Both the position numbers and the translations under genes were made by a program. The notes below the pieces were generated by a model. The model did not search any database, was not told the DNA's origin, and saw only the letters and a list, made by a program, of their open reading frames with translations. Positions 41,988 through 49,972 of a stretch of DNA of 64,000 bases are shown piece by piece; position 1 is the stretch's first letter; each line of letters starts with the position of its first letter. Source of the DNA: JABDBE01 sp963832245 (GTDB lineage Bacteria > Acidobacteriota > Terriglobia > Terriglobales > Acidobacteriaceae); contig CAWHTG010000003.1 in assembly GCA_963832245.1 (NCBI GenBank), positions 124,001-188,000 on the forward strand. The letters are read 5' to 3'.

Positions 41988-43033
41988 ACGGAAAGATGAC
42001 AGCAGCCGTCCTCTATGGTAAAGAGGACGTAAAAATCGAGAGAGTTCCGATCCCCCGCCTGGGCGAAGGGGAAGTGTTGGTAAAGGTGCAAGTTGCCCTG
42101 ACCTGTGGAACCGACCTCAAGGTGTACCAGCGCGGCTACCACGCGCGCATGATTGTTCCTCCCGCCTTGTTCGGCCATGAGTTGGCCGGAGTGATAGAGG
42201 AAGTCGGCCCGGGCGTACGCGCCTTCAAGAAGGGAATGCGGGTGGTGGCATTGAACTCCGCCCCCTGCCAGATGTGTTTTTATTGCTCCAAACATCAGGC
42301 CAATCTTTGCGAAGACTTGTTATTCAACAACGGCGCTTACGCGGAATACATTCGCATCCCGCGGCGCATTGTCGAGATCAACATGCTGGCGATTCCGCCG
42401 GATGTGAGCTACGAAGAAGCCGCGATGGTTGAGCCTCTGGCTTGCGTGCTGCGCGGCCTGCACGAGACGGGAGTCGAGATCGGCGATACGGTGACGGTGG
42501 TCGGAGGCGGACCGATCGGCCTGATGTTCATTCAAGTTGCAAAAGCAGTTGGCTGTAACGTCGTTTCCGTGGTGAAAAGGGATTCGCAAGTTCAGGCTGC
42601 GAAGCACATGGGCGCGCATGACGTGGTGCAGATTACCAAAGTGAAGGATCCGGTGGAAGCAGTGCGCAGACTTTCCCCGGAAACTCGTGGCAGCGATGTG
42701 GTGATCGAAGCGGTCGGGCGTCCGGAAGCCTGGGAGATGGCCATCGACATGGTGCGCAAAGGCGGGACGGTAAACTTCTTTGGCGGCTGTGCCAGCGGCA
42801 CCAAAGTGCAGCTCGATACGAACCGGCTGCATTATTCGGAGGTCACGCTGAAGGCGACCTTCCATCACACGCCGGAAACCGTGCGCAGAGCCTTCGCTCT
42901 GATTGCCGAGAAGAAAATTCGTTCAACGGATTACATCACTGGCGAGGCGCCACTTTCCCGGCTGCAGCAGGTTTTCCATCACATGCTGAATCGCAATGGC
43001 GATATCAAGACCGCGATCATTCCCGGGCACTGA
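41984..43033 (+). CDS. Zinc-dependent MDR alcohol dehydrogenase 2
   Basis: Paralogue of the preceding gene, 349 aa. The zinc ligands are in TCGTDLK and FGHELAGVI; the structural lobe is CQMCFYCSKHQANLC; the NAD(P) loop is VTVVGGGPIGLMFIQVAK. Start GTG 41984 overlaps the upstream stop as GTGA and has AAGGAA eight bases upstream; ATG 41996 is an alternative. The two dehydrogenases share low identity by eye, so they are not a recent duplication. They may form a heteromer or act in two steps on the hopanoid side chain; function is not established. Confidence 0.86.
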   Translation: MNGKMTAAVLYGKEDVKIERVPIPRLGEGEVLVKVQVALTCGTDLKVYQRGYHARMIVPPALFGHELAGVIEEVGPGVRAFKKGMRVVALNSAPCQMCFYCSKHQANLCEDLLFNNGAYAEYIRIPRRIVEINMLAIPPDVSYEEAAMVEPLACVLRGLHETGVEIGDTVTVVGGGPIGLMFIQVAKAVGCNVVSVVKRDSQVQAAKHMGAHDVVQITKVKDPVEAVRRLSPETRGSDVVIEAVGRPEAWEMAIDMVRKGGTVNFFGGCASGTKVQLDTNRLHYSEVTLKATFHHTPETVRRAFALIAEKKIRSTDYITGEAPLSRLQQVFHHMLNRNGDIKTAIIPGH

Positions 43034-43075
43034 GGAGTTTCCGCTGCACGGGCATGGACGCCCGCGCCTACATTG

Positions 43076-44047
43076 ATGACCATGTCTCCCATCGCCACCC
43101 ACTCCCAGACTGCTGCAGCTATTTCCTCCACGGTGGTGGGGTGGGGCTCGCTTCCGCCTGAGTACGCCATTCCGGATCAAGCGCCGACGTTGGCTGAGGC
43201 TCAGGAGTACTGCCGTCGTCTGGCACGCTCTCACTACGAGAATTTCTCGGTTGCGACCTGGTTTCTTCCTGAGCGGTTGCGGCAGGATTTCTTTAATGTT
43301 TATGGCTATTGCCGCATCTCCGATGACCTGGGTGATGAGGTCGGCGATCCCAATTCTTCGCTCCAATTGCTGGATCAGTGGGAAGCCGAGCTTGATGCTT
43401 GCTATGTGGGCATCCCGCGGCATCCCGTGTTCGTTGCGTTGGCGGAAACGGTGCGCAAGTGCGAGATTCCGAAGCAAACCTTCGTCGATCTGCTGACCGC
43501 CTTTCGCCAGGATCAGAGGGTTTCGCGATATTCCACGTTCGAGGATATTCTCGGCTATTGCCGCTACTCCGCGAATCCCGTTGGGCATTTGGTGCTTTAC
43601 GTTTGCGGATACCGGGATGCGGAGCGGCAGGGGCTCTCCGATTTCACTTGCACCGCTCTGCAACTGGCGAATTTCTGGCAGGACGTGAGCGTGGATTACG
43701 CGAAGGGGCGAATCTATCTTCCTCTCGAAGACCTGCGCCGCTTCGGAGTCAGCGAAGATGACATTTCTGCACAACGCAATACATCCGCGTTCTGCGACAT
43801 GATGCGCTTCGAGGTGGATCGCGCCCGCGACTGGTTCCGTCGGGGTCTGCCGCTGATTGACCAAGTGGATCGTGAGTTGGCCATTGATATTGAATTGTTC
43901 AGCCGGGGCGGGCAGGAGATTCTGAATGCCATCGAGGCCCAGGGGTACAACGTGCTGGGCAGGCGTCCGGCGATTTCAAAGTCACGCAAACTGGCGCTGC
44001 TGGCGCGTGCGGCCTGGGGAAAACTCCTGCGGGGAAAAAGGGCATGA
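43076..44047 (+). CDS. hpnC: HpnC, squalene synthase-like protein
   Basis: With HpnD and HpnE it makes squalene from farnesyl diphosphate; HpnC forms hydroxysqualene from presqualene diphosphate. The 323-aa helical prenyl synthase fold has YGYCRISDDLGDEVGD (first Asp-rich motif) and LANFWQDVSVDYAKGRIYLP (second). Start ATG 43076 or 43082; TTG 43073 precedes. It overlaps hpnD by 4 bases (ATGA). There is a 42-base gap after the second dehydrogenase. Confidence 0.93.
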   Translation: MTMSPIATHSQTAAAISSTVVGWGSLPPEYAIPDQAPTLAEAQEYCRRLARSHYENFSVATWFLPERLRQDFFNVYGYCRISDDLGDEVGDPNSSLQLLDQWEAELDACYVGIPRHPVFVALAETVRKCEIPKQTFVDLLTAFRQDQRVSRYSTFEDILGYCRYSANPVGHLVLYVCGYRDAERQGLSDFTCTALQLANFWQDVSVDYAKGRIYLPLEDLRRFGVSEDDISAQRNTSAFCDMMRFEVDRARDWFRRGLPLIDQVDRELAIDIELFSRGGQEILNAIEAQGYNVLGRRPAISKSRKLALLARAAWGKLLRGKRA

Positions 44048-44994
44048 GCACTGCTGTGCAGCCAGCTCCCACACCTTTCGCGCCCACCGAATCGCAACTC
44101 GCGGTTGCGTACTCGGTTTGCCGCAGCATTACGCGTTCGGCGGCGAAGAACTTCTACTACGCGTTTCTGGTGCTGCCGCGGGCCAAGCGTCAGGCCTTGT
44201 GCGCGGTTTATGCTTTTATGCGGCGTTGTGACGACATTGCCGACGATGAGTCGCTGTCACAATACGACCGCCGGCAGAAACTTACGGGGTGGCTGGACGC
44301 GCTTCACCGGGCCGAGTCCGGCGAACCGACCGACGAGCCCGTGCTGCTAGCCTTAACCGACGCGCAACGCCGCCACAACATCCGCATTGGGCTGCTCGAC
44401 CAGTTGGCCTACGGTACGGCGATGGATGTGGAAGCCGATCCCGGAACGGGCACGGGCGAGTCGCCCGCGCCACACGAGCTTAGTGTTCGCTATCGGACTT
44501 TTGATGAGCTCTACCAATATTGCTATCGAGTGGCGTCGGTTGTGGGTTTGGTTTGCATTCATGTGTTTGGTTATCGCGACCCGGCTGCTGAGCCGCTGGC
44601 CGAGCGCTTGGGTTTGGCTTTCCAACTCACCAACATTATTCGCGATGTGAAAGAGGATGCCGGCATGGGCCGCGTTTATCTGCCGGAAGAGGATCTGGAC
44701 AAGTTCGGGATCTCGCTTTCCGCGTTGCGCTCCGTATCCAACCCCGCAATTTTCCGTCCGCTCTTGGCGATGGAAGCCGATCGCGCGCGCGAATATTACC
44801 GGGCTGGAGAGGAACTCATTCCGCTGGTCGAAGAGGACAGCCAGCCGGCACTTTGGGTACTCATCACTATTTATCAGCGACTGCTCGACAAGATTGCGCT
44901 CCGAGAGTATGACGTCTTCAGTGGCAAGATCAGCCTTACCGTGCGCGAGAAGCTCGGGATTTTGGCGAAGGGCTTCCTGAAACGCCTGTCCTGA
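44044..44994 (+). CDS. hpnD: HpnD, presqualene diphosphate synthase
   Basis: Condenses two farnesyl diphosphates to presqualene diphosphate. The 316-aa protein has MRRCDDIADDESL and TNIIRDVKEDAGMGRVYLPEED motifs that bind Mg-diphosphate. It overlaps hpnC by 4 bases and hpnE by 1 base. Between DVEA and VRYRTFDELYQYC (about residues 134-146) there is an extra Gly/Pro-rich stretch (GTGTGESPAP) that family members lack by memory; it is encoded by a copy of the intergenic palindrome at 44453-44467. Confidence 0.94.
   Translation: MSTAVQPAPTPFAPTESQLAVAYSVCRSITRSAAKNFYYAFLVLPRAKRQALCAVYAFMRRCDDIADDESLSQYDRRQKLTGWLDALHRAESGEPTDEPVLLALTDAQRRHNIRIGLLDQLAYGTAMDVEADPGTGTGESPAPHELSVRYRTFDELYQYCYRVASVVGLVCIHVFGYRDPAAEPLAERLGLAFQLTNIIRDVKEDAGMGRVYLPEEDLDKFGISLSALRSVSNPAIFRPLLAMEADRAREYYRAGEELIPLVEEDSQPALWVLITIYQRLLDKIALREYDVFSGKISLTVREKLGILAKGFLKRLS
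44453..44467. repeat. Palindromic repeat inside hpnD reading frame
   Basis: Arms CGGGCG and CGCCCG around AGT, followed by GCGCCACAC. The 15 bases are the exact reverse complement of 50804-50818, an intergenic copy that also has CCACAC close by on the matching strand. It adds about 11 residues to HpnD in frame. Confidence 0.8.
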
Positions 44995-46523
44995 TGAGCC
45001 AGCCCTCGGCGCAACATTCCCAAGTAGCTGTGGTGGGAGGCGGATTGGCGGGACTCGCCGCCGGTTGCTCCCTTGCCGGCAGCGGCTTTCGCGTGACCCT
45101 GTTTGAGCGCCGGCCTTATCTGGGCGGTCGCGCTTCTTCCTATCAGCATCCTGGCACCGGTGAAGTGGTGGACAACTGCCAGCACGTGCTGCTCGGCTGC
45201 TGCACCAACCTGATCCAGTTCTACGAACGGCTCGGCGTCGAAAACAAGATCCGCTGGTATGACCGGCTGACTTTCCTTGAGCCCGGCGGGCGCGCTTCGG
45301 TGATCGAGCCGTCGAAGTTGCCAGCGCCGTTTCATAACACGCCTGCTTTCCTGCGCGCTGCTTGTCTGGACTTGTCCGACAAGATGGCCATCGGCATGGC
45401 TATGGCGGCGCTCGCGCCCGCTATGCCACGAGATACTGGCGAATCATTTCTGACGTGGCTACGTAGCCACGGACAGACAAAGCAAGCGATCGATCGCTTC
45501 TGGAAGCCTGTGCTGGTGAGCGCCTTGAATGAGGATCTCGATCGCATGTCGGTGCCCTACGCAGCGCAGGTTGTGCGCGAATCCTTCTTGAAGTCGGCTG
45601 CTGCCGGACGGATGGGCGTGCCGACCGTGCCTTTAAGCGAACTGTACAGCGTCGCTGGAGACTACATTAGTGCCCGCGACGGGGCGATTCGAGTTCGCTG
45701 CAGCGTCGAGTCTTTTATGCCCGAAGCCGATGAGGTGAAGCTGCTCGTTTCTGACGAGGAAATGAGCTTTGACTTCGTCGTATCCGCCGTGCCGTTTGAT
45801 GTCTTGGCAGGCATGCTTCCGCAGACCTCGGCTGCGGAGCCGTTGCGGCGAGTGCTGGCGCGATTCGGGACCTCACCGATCACCGGCATTCATCTCTGGT
45901 TCGATCGCCAGATCACCGATCTCGATCATGCCGTCTTATTGGACCGGACCATTCAATGGATGTTCCACAAATCGAAAATATTGGCCGCAGCGCCTAAAGG
46001 CGCAATACGTGGTGCGGCAGTTACGGCATCGCTGAAGCGATACCCTGATACGAATCAGGACTTGCCTGGCAACCTTTCCGGTTACGCCGCGTCGTCGACT
46101 CGCGAACGGTCTTCAGCCCCCGCGGCAAGCGGCAGCTACGTGGAACTGGTCGTGAGCTCATCGAACACTCTGGTTGAGAAGTCGCGAGCGGAAATCATCC
46201 AGCTAGGGCTGGCTGAACTGCGCGAGTTTTTCCCGGGCGCACGAGATGCGAACCTGGTGAAGTCGACAGTGATCAAGGAAGTCCATGCCACCTATTCGCC
46301 GCGGCCCGGAGTCGATGTTTACCGTCCGCGCCCAGAGAGCGTGTGGCCAAGAGTCTTTCTAGCCGGAGACTGGACTGCGACCGGATGGCCGGCCACAATG
46401 GAAGGCGCGGTACGCAGCGGGTACATGGCTGCCGAATCTGTGGCCCGAGTCGCGGGGATAGGAGATGCGGGGTTTGTCGTGTCGAATCTGCCCGCGTCCG
46501 GATTCATGCGGCTGTTCGAATAG
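44994..46523 (+). CDS. hpnE: HpnE, squalene-forming FAD oxidoreductase
   Basis: Reduces hydroxysqualene to squalene. FAD/NAD-binding N-terminus VAVVGGGLAGLAAGCSLAGSG with GRASSYQHPGTG; the C-terminal FAD motif is PRVFLAGDWTATGWPATMEGAVRSG. The protein is 509 aa, longer than the roughly 420-450 aa I recall for the family. The excess is residues about 332-378, between WMFHKSKIL and SYVELVVSSS, and is encoded by two or more intergenic-type palindromes (45990-46060). The insert is in frame and no stop is created, so the gene is likely intact. It starts one base before the hpnD stop ends. Confidence 0.93.
   Translation: MSQPSAQHSQVAVVGGGLAGLAAGCSLAGSGFRVTLFERRPYLGGRASSYQHPGTGEVVDNCQHVLLGCCTNLIQFYERLGVENKIRWYDRLTFLEPGGRASVIEPSKLPAPFHNTPAFLRAACLDLSDKMAIGMAMAALAPAMPRDTGESFLTWLRSHGQTKQAIDRFWKPVLVSALNEDLDRMSVPYAAQVVRESFLKSAAAGRMGVPTVPLSELYSVAGDYISARDGAIRVRCSVESFMPEADEVKLLVSDEEMSFDFVVSAVPFDVLAGMLPQTSAAEPLRRVLARFGTSPITGIHLWFDRQITDLDHAVLLDRTIQWMFHKSKILAAAPKGAIRGAAVTASLKRYPDTNQDLPGNLSGYAASSTRERSSAPAASGSYVELVVSSSNTLVEKSRAEIIQLGLAELREFFPGARDANLVKSTVIKEVHATYSPRPGVDVYRPRPESVWPRVFLAGDWTATGWPATMEGAVRSGYMAAESVARVAGIGDAGFVVSNLPASGFMRLFE
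45990..46060. repeat. Palindromic repeats inside hpnE reading frame
   Basis: 45990-46003: hairpin GCGCC-TAAA-GGCGC. 46028-46060: hairpin ATCGC-TGAA-GCGAT followed by ACCCTGATACGAATCAGGA. The second is 29/33 identical to intergenic 37156-37188. Two of the four differences are the paired stem positions (G and C swapped), so the hairpin is kept. Tetraloops TAAA/TGAA match those of the cluster at 47994-48135. Confidence 0.88.
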
Positions 46524-46622
46524 CCTGCGACGGCGGCTTCGAGGTTCGGCTTGTTCGAGTGCACAAATTTTGGTAGACAATTTTCCTCAAAACAGGGCTC
46601 CCACATAGAAAGAGGACAGAAA

Positions 46623-46940
46623 ATGGACCAATCATTTGGCACGATTGTCAGAAAACCGAGCGCGTTGGTTCCGCTCGCGATGTCTTTTACTGCGCTTGCC
46701 TTGCTCGGCGTGGCCTATGTGTTTGGCCTGGCGACAGGACGTGGCGGTCTTGTACGAGAGCCGGATGAGGGGGCGATTGCGCATTTATGGCAGCTACTTA
46801 TGGCGGGGCAGCTACCCGTGCTGGCATGCTTCGCGATTAAGTGGCTGCCGCGAGCTCCAAGGCAGACGCTGTGGGTGCTCGCTTTACAAGTTGGAGATGT
46901 GCTGGCAGCGGTGGCGCCGGTCTATTTCCTCAATCTGTAA
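46623..46940 (+). CDS. Small membrane protein, 105 aa
   Basis: Unrecognised. Three hydrophobic segments (LVPLAMSFTALALLGVAYVF, WQLLMAGQLPVLACFAI, LWVLALQVGDVLAAVAPVYF) separated by short charged loops make it an inner membrane protein. Start ATG 46623 has AGAGGA upstream. It follows hpnE by 99 bases in the same direction and could be the last gene of the hopanoid operon. No conserved motif suggests a function. Confidence 0.65.
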   Translation: MDQSFGTIVRKPSALVPLAMSFTALALLGVAYVFGLATGRGGLVREPDEGAIAHLWQLLMAGQLPVLACFAIKWLPRAPRQTLWVLALQVGDVLAAVAPVYFLNL

Positions 46941-47018
46941 AAAGCTCTGGTGGCTTCTGTTTTTGTTTCCTGATTCATTGTTATCCATGCGCGAAAACAG
47001 CAGGTCCCCTCCATTCCG

Positions 47019-47045
47019 CTTCTCATCCCCTTCGGGGATGAGAAG
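47019..47045. terminator. Perfect 12-bp hairpin between convergent genes
   Basis: Arms CTTCTCATCCCC and GGGGATGAGAAG around a TTC loop, between the convergent 46623 (+) and 47136 (-) genes. The stem is strong and could act as a bidirectional transcription barrier, but there is no T-run on either side, so it may instead be an interspersed repeat. Confidence 0.5.
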
Positions 47046-47135
47046 CTCCGGTCGGCATGACAATCCGCAGGGGATGAAAGCTGGTGGCTGGCCCATCTTT
47101 ACGTGGAGATCGTCCTAAAAGAATCGAAGTCCACT

Positions 47136-47516
47136 TCATGCGGCCAGGAGCACCACGCCGCCTGCCACTAACGCTGCAGCCATCCAGCGGCGGTGGTCTA
47201 CGCGTTCGTGGAGAAAAATCCTGGCTGCGACTGCATTGGTCACGAAAGTCAGAGAGGCCGAAGCGGGGGCGATCAGGCTGACGTCGCCCCAGGAGAGTCC
47301 GAAGAGCAAGCTGTAGAAGGCGGTGGTCATGGCTAGGACGCCGAGCAGGAAGTTTGGATTGCGGAGGACTCGGCCGAGGACCGTCCACAGGCCGCTGCTT
47401 CGCCAGAGCGCGCCTACGTCTCCTACTTGTTTCATGGCGCGGGAGAGCAGGACGTCGCCGGTGGTCGAGGCTAAAACGATGGCGGCGATTGCGCTCCATG
47501 CGTAGGCTTGCTTCAT
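47136..47516 (-). CDS. DMT/EamA-like small transporter subunit 1
   Basis: Four-helix membrane protein of 126 aa from the drug/metabolite transporter superfamily, of SMR/EmrE-like size. Helices end in LLAA with the typical APASASLTFVTNAVAARIFLHERVDHRRWMAAALVAGGVVLL. It overlaps the preceding paralogue by 4 bases (ATGA), so the two probably form a heterodimer as in ArnE/ArnF. It is transcribed from the hpnJ side, suggesting flipping of a lipid-linked or hopanoid-related substrate; inference only. Confidence 0.8.
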   Translation of the reverse strand: MKQAYAWSAIAAIVLASTTGDVLLSRAMKQVGDVGALWRSSGLWTVLGRVLRNPNFLLGVLAMTTAFYSLLFGLSWGDVSLIAPASASLTFVTNAVAARIFLHERVDHRRWMAAALVAGGVVLLAA

Positions 47517-47950
47517 TGGTGCCTCGCTGATGCCGGTTCGTATTTGGGTTCGCGCGGCTGAGCTTTTGCCTGGTGGTCTGTCAGTGCGGGACCCTGCGTG
47601 ACGAATCCCACGCCCGCTGAGATTAGGAGGACTCCGATCCAGCGCGAGGTGGTTACGTTTTCGTGCAGATAAAACTTGGCGATCAGCGTTAGCAAAACGT
47701 AGCCTAGCGAGGTGGCGGGTAGAACATAAGTGAGGTCGGCCCAGGATAGGGCGGTCATGTAGGAAGCGAAGAATCCGAGCAAGAGCAGAACTCCCAGAGC
47801 GACCGAGGGATTCAGCACGGCCAGGATTACATCAGACAGGTGATTCAGGGAAATGCTGCCTACCTGCTTCATGCCTCTGGATAGGAGGGAATCGCCGATC
47901 GAAGCACAGAGAGTTACGCCGGCGAGTACCAGATACTTGCGAAAGGTCAC
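47513..47950 (-). CDS. DMT/EamA-like small transporter subunit 2
   Basis: Partner of the next gene, 145 aa with four hydrophobic helices and the motif PATSLGYVLLTLIAKFYLHENVTTSRWIGVLLISAGVGFV. The C-terminal 25 residues are a polar cytoplasmic tail (AKAQPREPKYEP). Each protein is about half the length of a full EamA carrier, consistent with a two-gene assembly. It follows hpnJ on the same strand after a 207-base gap full of palindromes. Confidence 0.8.
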   Translation of the reverse strand: MTFRKYLVLAGVTLCASIGDSLLSRGMKQVGSISLNHLSDVILAVLNPSVALGVLLLLGFFASYMTALSWADLTYVLPATSLGYVLLTLIAKFYLHENVTTSRWIGVLLISAGVGFVTQGPALTDHQAKAQPREPKYEPASARHQ

Positions 47951-47993
47951 GCTGTCTTTCCCGGGCAGGTGGCGGAAAGTTCCGAAGCCTCAG

Positions 47994-48135
47994 GGGCTAA
48001 AGCCCGTATTCTAAACCCTGCTTTCGGCGCGGCTGAAGCCGCGCCCTTTCAAAAACAAGAACCTGGATCGAGTTTTGCAGCGGCTAAAGCCTTGCAGATT
48101 CGAGAGCGATTTATCGCAGCGCTGAAAGCGCTGCG
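47994..48135. repeat. Cluster of hairpins with TAAA/TGAA loops
   Basis: At least four hairpins in 142 bases: GGGC-TAAA-GCCC (47994-48005), GGCGCGGC-TGAA-GCCGCGCC (48026-48045), an imperfect GCGGC-TAAA-GCC near 48080, and GCAGCGC-TGAAA-GCGCTGC (48116-48134). The stems differ but the loop is nearly constant. The same design occurs at 37119, 37156 and inside hpnE. This gap between hpnJ and the transporter pair holds no gene. Confidence 0.85.
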
Positions 48136-48157
48136 CCACCCAAAATCTACGCGGTCG

Positions 48158-49636
48158 CTAGGCTTTCGCTGGGGCGACTGCGGCGGCGGAATCGTCCTTT
48201 TCGCGTTTGTCCTTAACCCATTTGTGGCGCATGGCGCGGACTTTTAGAAACGTCTTCGCTTCTTTGTAGAGGCGTTTGCGGTCCACACTGTTAAATGCCG
48301 CTTTTCGCAGGATGCGGAAGATCGCCCTCGGCCGGAAATAATATTCGTCGTAAAAGCGGTGGACCGACTCGAGAATTTCTTCCGCGGGCAGGCCAGGATA
48401 TTGGATGTGGGCGAGTTGGTGGCCGCCCTCATCCACCATTTTGGTGTCGCCGACCATGAAGCCGTTCTTTACCGCGTAGTCGAAGAGTTCGGTTCCGGGA
48501 TACGCATGGGCCACGGAAACTTGAATTGTTTCTACGTCCAACTCCTTGGCAAACGCGACGGTGTTGCGAATGGTGTCGTGAGTTTCGCCGGGGAGTCCGA
48601 GGATGAAGTCGCCATGAATTACCAGGCCGAGCTTGTGACAATCCTTGGTGAACTGGCGGGCGCGCTCGATGGTGGCGCCCTTCTTGATGTTCTTCAGAAT
48701 TTGCGGGTCGCCGGACTCGTAGCCCACGATTAAGAGACGGCAGCCTGCTTCCTTCATGGCTTTCAAAGTTTCGTAGTCGGTGGTGACGCGCGAAGTGCAG
48801 GACCAGGTCAGCTTTAGCGGCTTCAGTTTGGAGCACAGTTCGATGGTCCGGGGCTTCTGGATGTTGAAGGTGTCGTCGTCGAAGAAAAATTCTCTGACGT
48901 TGGGCCAGAAGTCTTTGGCTTTGGCCATTTCGCGGGCTACGTCATCCGTCGAGCGCTTGCGCCACGGGTGCCCGCTCAGAGTCTGGGGCCACAGGCAGAA
49001 GGTGCATTGCGCCGGGCAGCCGCGGGTGGTGTACAGAGAAACGTACGGATAGAGCAGGAATGGGACATTGTACCGGGTCACGTCCAAATCGCGGCGATAG
49101 ACTTCGGTCACATGGGGCAGGGAATCGAGATCCTGAACCTCGGGGCGGTCCGGGGTGTGCACCACCGATCCATTCTTCCGGTACGAAATGCCTAGGATTT
49201 CTTCTAGCGGCTTGCCATGGGCGAACTCGTAAGCCGCGTAATCAAACTCCTTGCGCACGACGAAATCAATCTCAGGGCAATCTTTCAGTGATTTCTCGGG
49301 CAGCACGCTGACGTGCGGTCCCACAAAAGCGATCTTGATCTTGGGATTGATCTCCCTGATCTTTTTCACCAAGCGAATGTCGCCAGGGAAGCCGGGGGTG
49401 CTGGTGAAGAGGACCAGGAACTCGTAATCGCGAGCGATATTGATGGTCTCTTCCGCCGATACGTGATGCGAAGGGGCGTCCAGCAGGCGCGCACCCTCCA
49501 GCATTCCGGCAGGGTAGGCAAGCCAAACCGGGTACCAATAACTTTCAATCTCGCGGGTGGCCGGCCAACGGGATCCGGCTCCTCCGTCAAAATTCTCAAA
49601 AGACGGCGGGTTCAGAAACAAGGTTTTTAATGGCAT
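48158..49636 (-). CDS. hpnJ: B12-binding radical SAM protein HpnJ
   Basis: Hopanoid-associated radical SAM enzyme, 492 aa; HpnJ is reported to be needed for conversion of bacteriohopanetetrol glucosamine to the cyclitol ether. Residues about 1-150 form the cobalamin-binding-like domain (FVGPHVSVLPEKSL). The radical SAM core has TTRGCPAQCTFCLWPQTLSGHPWRKRS with CxxxCxxC, and GDFILGLPGETHDTI. The start ATG 49636 is the family start. It is read away from the hopanoid biosynthetic operon. The other cyclitol genes (hpnI, hpnK) are not in the window, so its use here is not certain. Confidence 0.88.
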   Translation of the reverse strand: MPLKTLFLNPPSFENFDGGAGSRWPATREIESYWYPVWLAYPAGMLEGARLLDAPSHHVSAEETINIARDYEFLVLFTSTPGFPGDIRLVKKIREINPKIKIAFVGPHVSVLPEKSLKDCPEIDFVVRKEFDYAAYEFAHGKPLEEILGISYRKNGSVVHTPDRPEVQDLDSLPHVTEVYRRDLDVTRYNVPFLLYPYVSLYTTRGCPAQCTFCLWPQTLSGHPWRKRSTDDVAREMAKAKDFWPNVREFFFDDDTFNIQKPRTIELCSKLKPLKLTWSCTSRVTTDYETLKAMKEAGCRLLIVGYESGDPQILKNIKKGATIERARQFTKDCHKLGLVIHGDFILGLPGETHDTIRNTVAFAKELDVETIQVSVAHAYPGTELFDYAVKNGFMVGDTKMVDEGGHQLAHIQYPGLPAEEILESVHRFYDEYYFRPRAIFRILRKAAFNSVDRKRLYKEAKTFLKVRAMRHKWVKDKREKDDSAAAVAPAKA

Positions 49637-49771
49637 ATGTGTGTGTAACCTGATTCTAACATTTCACGGCGCTTCTGTGAGTTCATCCAGGTACATTTCA
49701 AGTACCTGCGACGCCGGCCGGACGAGTTGGGTGCCGATGGCCGGAGCCTGATGTTAAGTGTATGCAAAACC

Positions 49772-49789
49772 AGCCTAATAGATTAGGCT
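49772..49789. promoter_or_regulatory. 18-base palindrome upstream of hpnJ
   Basis: Perfect arms AGCCTAAT and ATTAGGCT around AG, flanked by CC and CGCTGG. It lies 135 bases upstream of the hpnJ start. It is AT-richer than the interspersed palindromes and fits a dimeric regulator's operator; no regulator is assigned. Confidence 0.4.
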
Positions 49790-49930
49790 CGCTGGCGCAA
49801 AGCGGTTACGGCGAATGGGTGCTTTGACCTGCCCAACAGGGAATCTGGGCCTCGAAATGGATAAGGCTATTCGGGTAAGAGAATCATGTAAGGCCTCGTC
49901 CGGGAGGTTTGTCGTCTCGCTTTGCTCGCG

Positions 49931-49958
49931 CCCCGGACGAGGCGTCCGGGGCTACGTG
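49931..49958 (+). repeat. GC palindrome of the GGACGAGGCGTCC family
   Basis: A 28-base copy identical to 40056-40083 and to the minus strand of 16977-17004: arms CCCCGGACG and CGTCCGGGG around AGG, then CTACGTG. It is in the 3' flank of the amidotransferase-like gene. Confidence 0.88.
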
Positions 49959-49972
49959 AGCAACGGCAATTC

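Larger units (their letters stand above)
49637..49972. other. 336-base gene-free region between hpnJ and the amidotransferase-like gene
   Basis: No gene is seen. The side next to hpnJ would hold its promoter. It contains an 18-base palindrome (49772-49789) and a GC palindrome of the dispersed family (49931-49958), whose 3' part ends 14 bases before the stop of the next minus-strand gene. A second, weaker GTCCGGG half-palindrome occurs near 49900. Confidence 0.6.

Noticed and set aside
40863..43033. Recent tandem duplication of the alcohol dehydrogenases
   Set aside because: The two share fold and zinc sites but differ widely in sequence by eye, so they are old paralogues.
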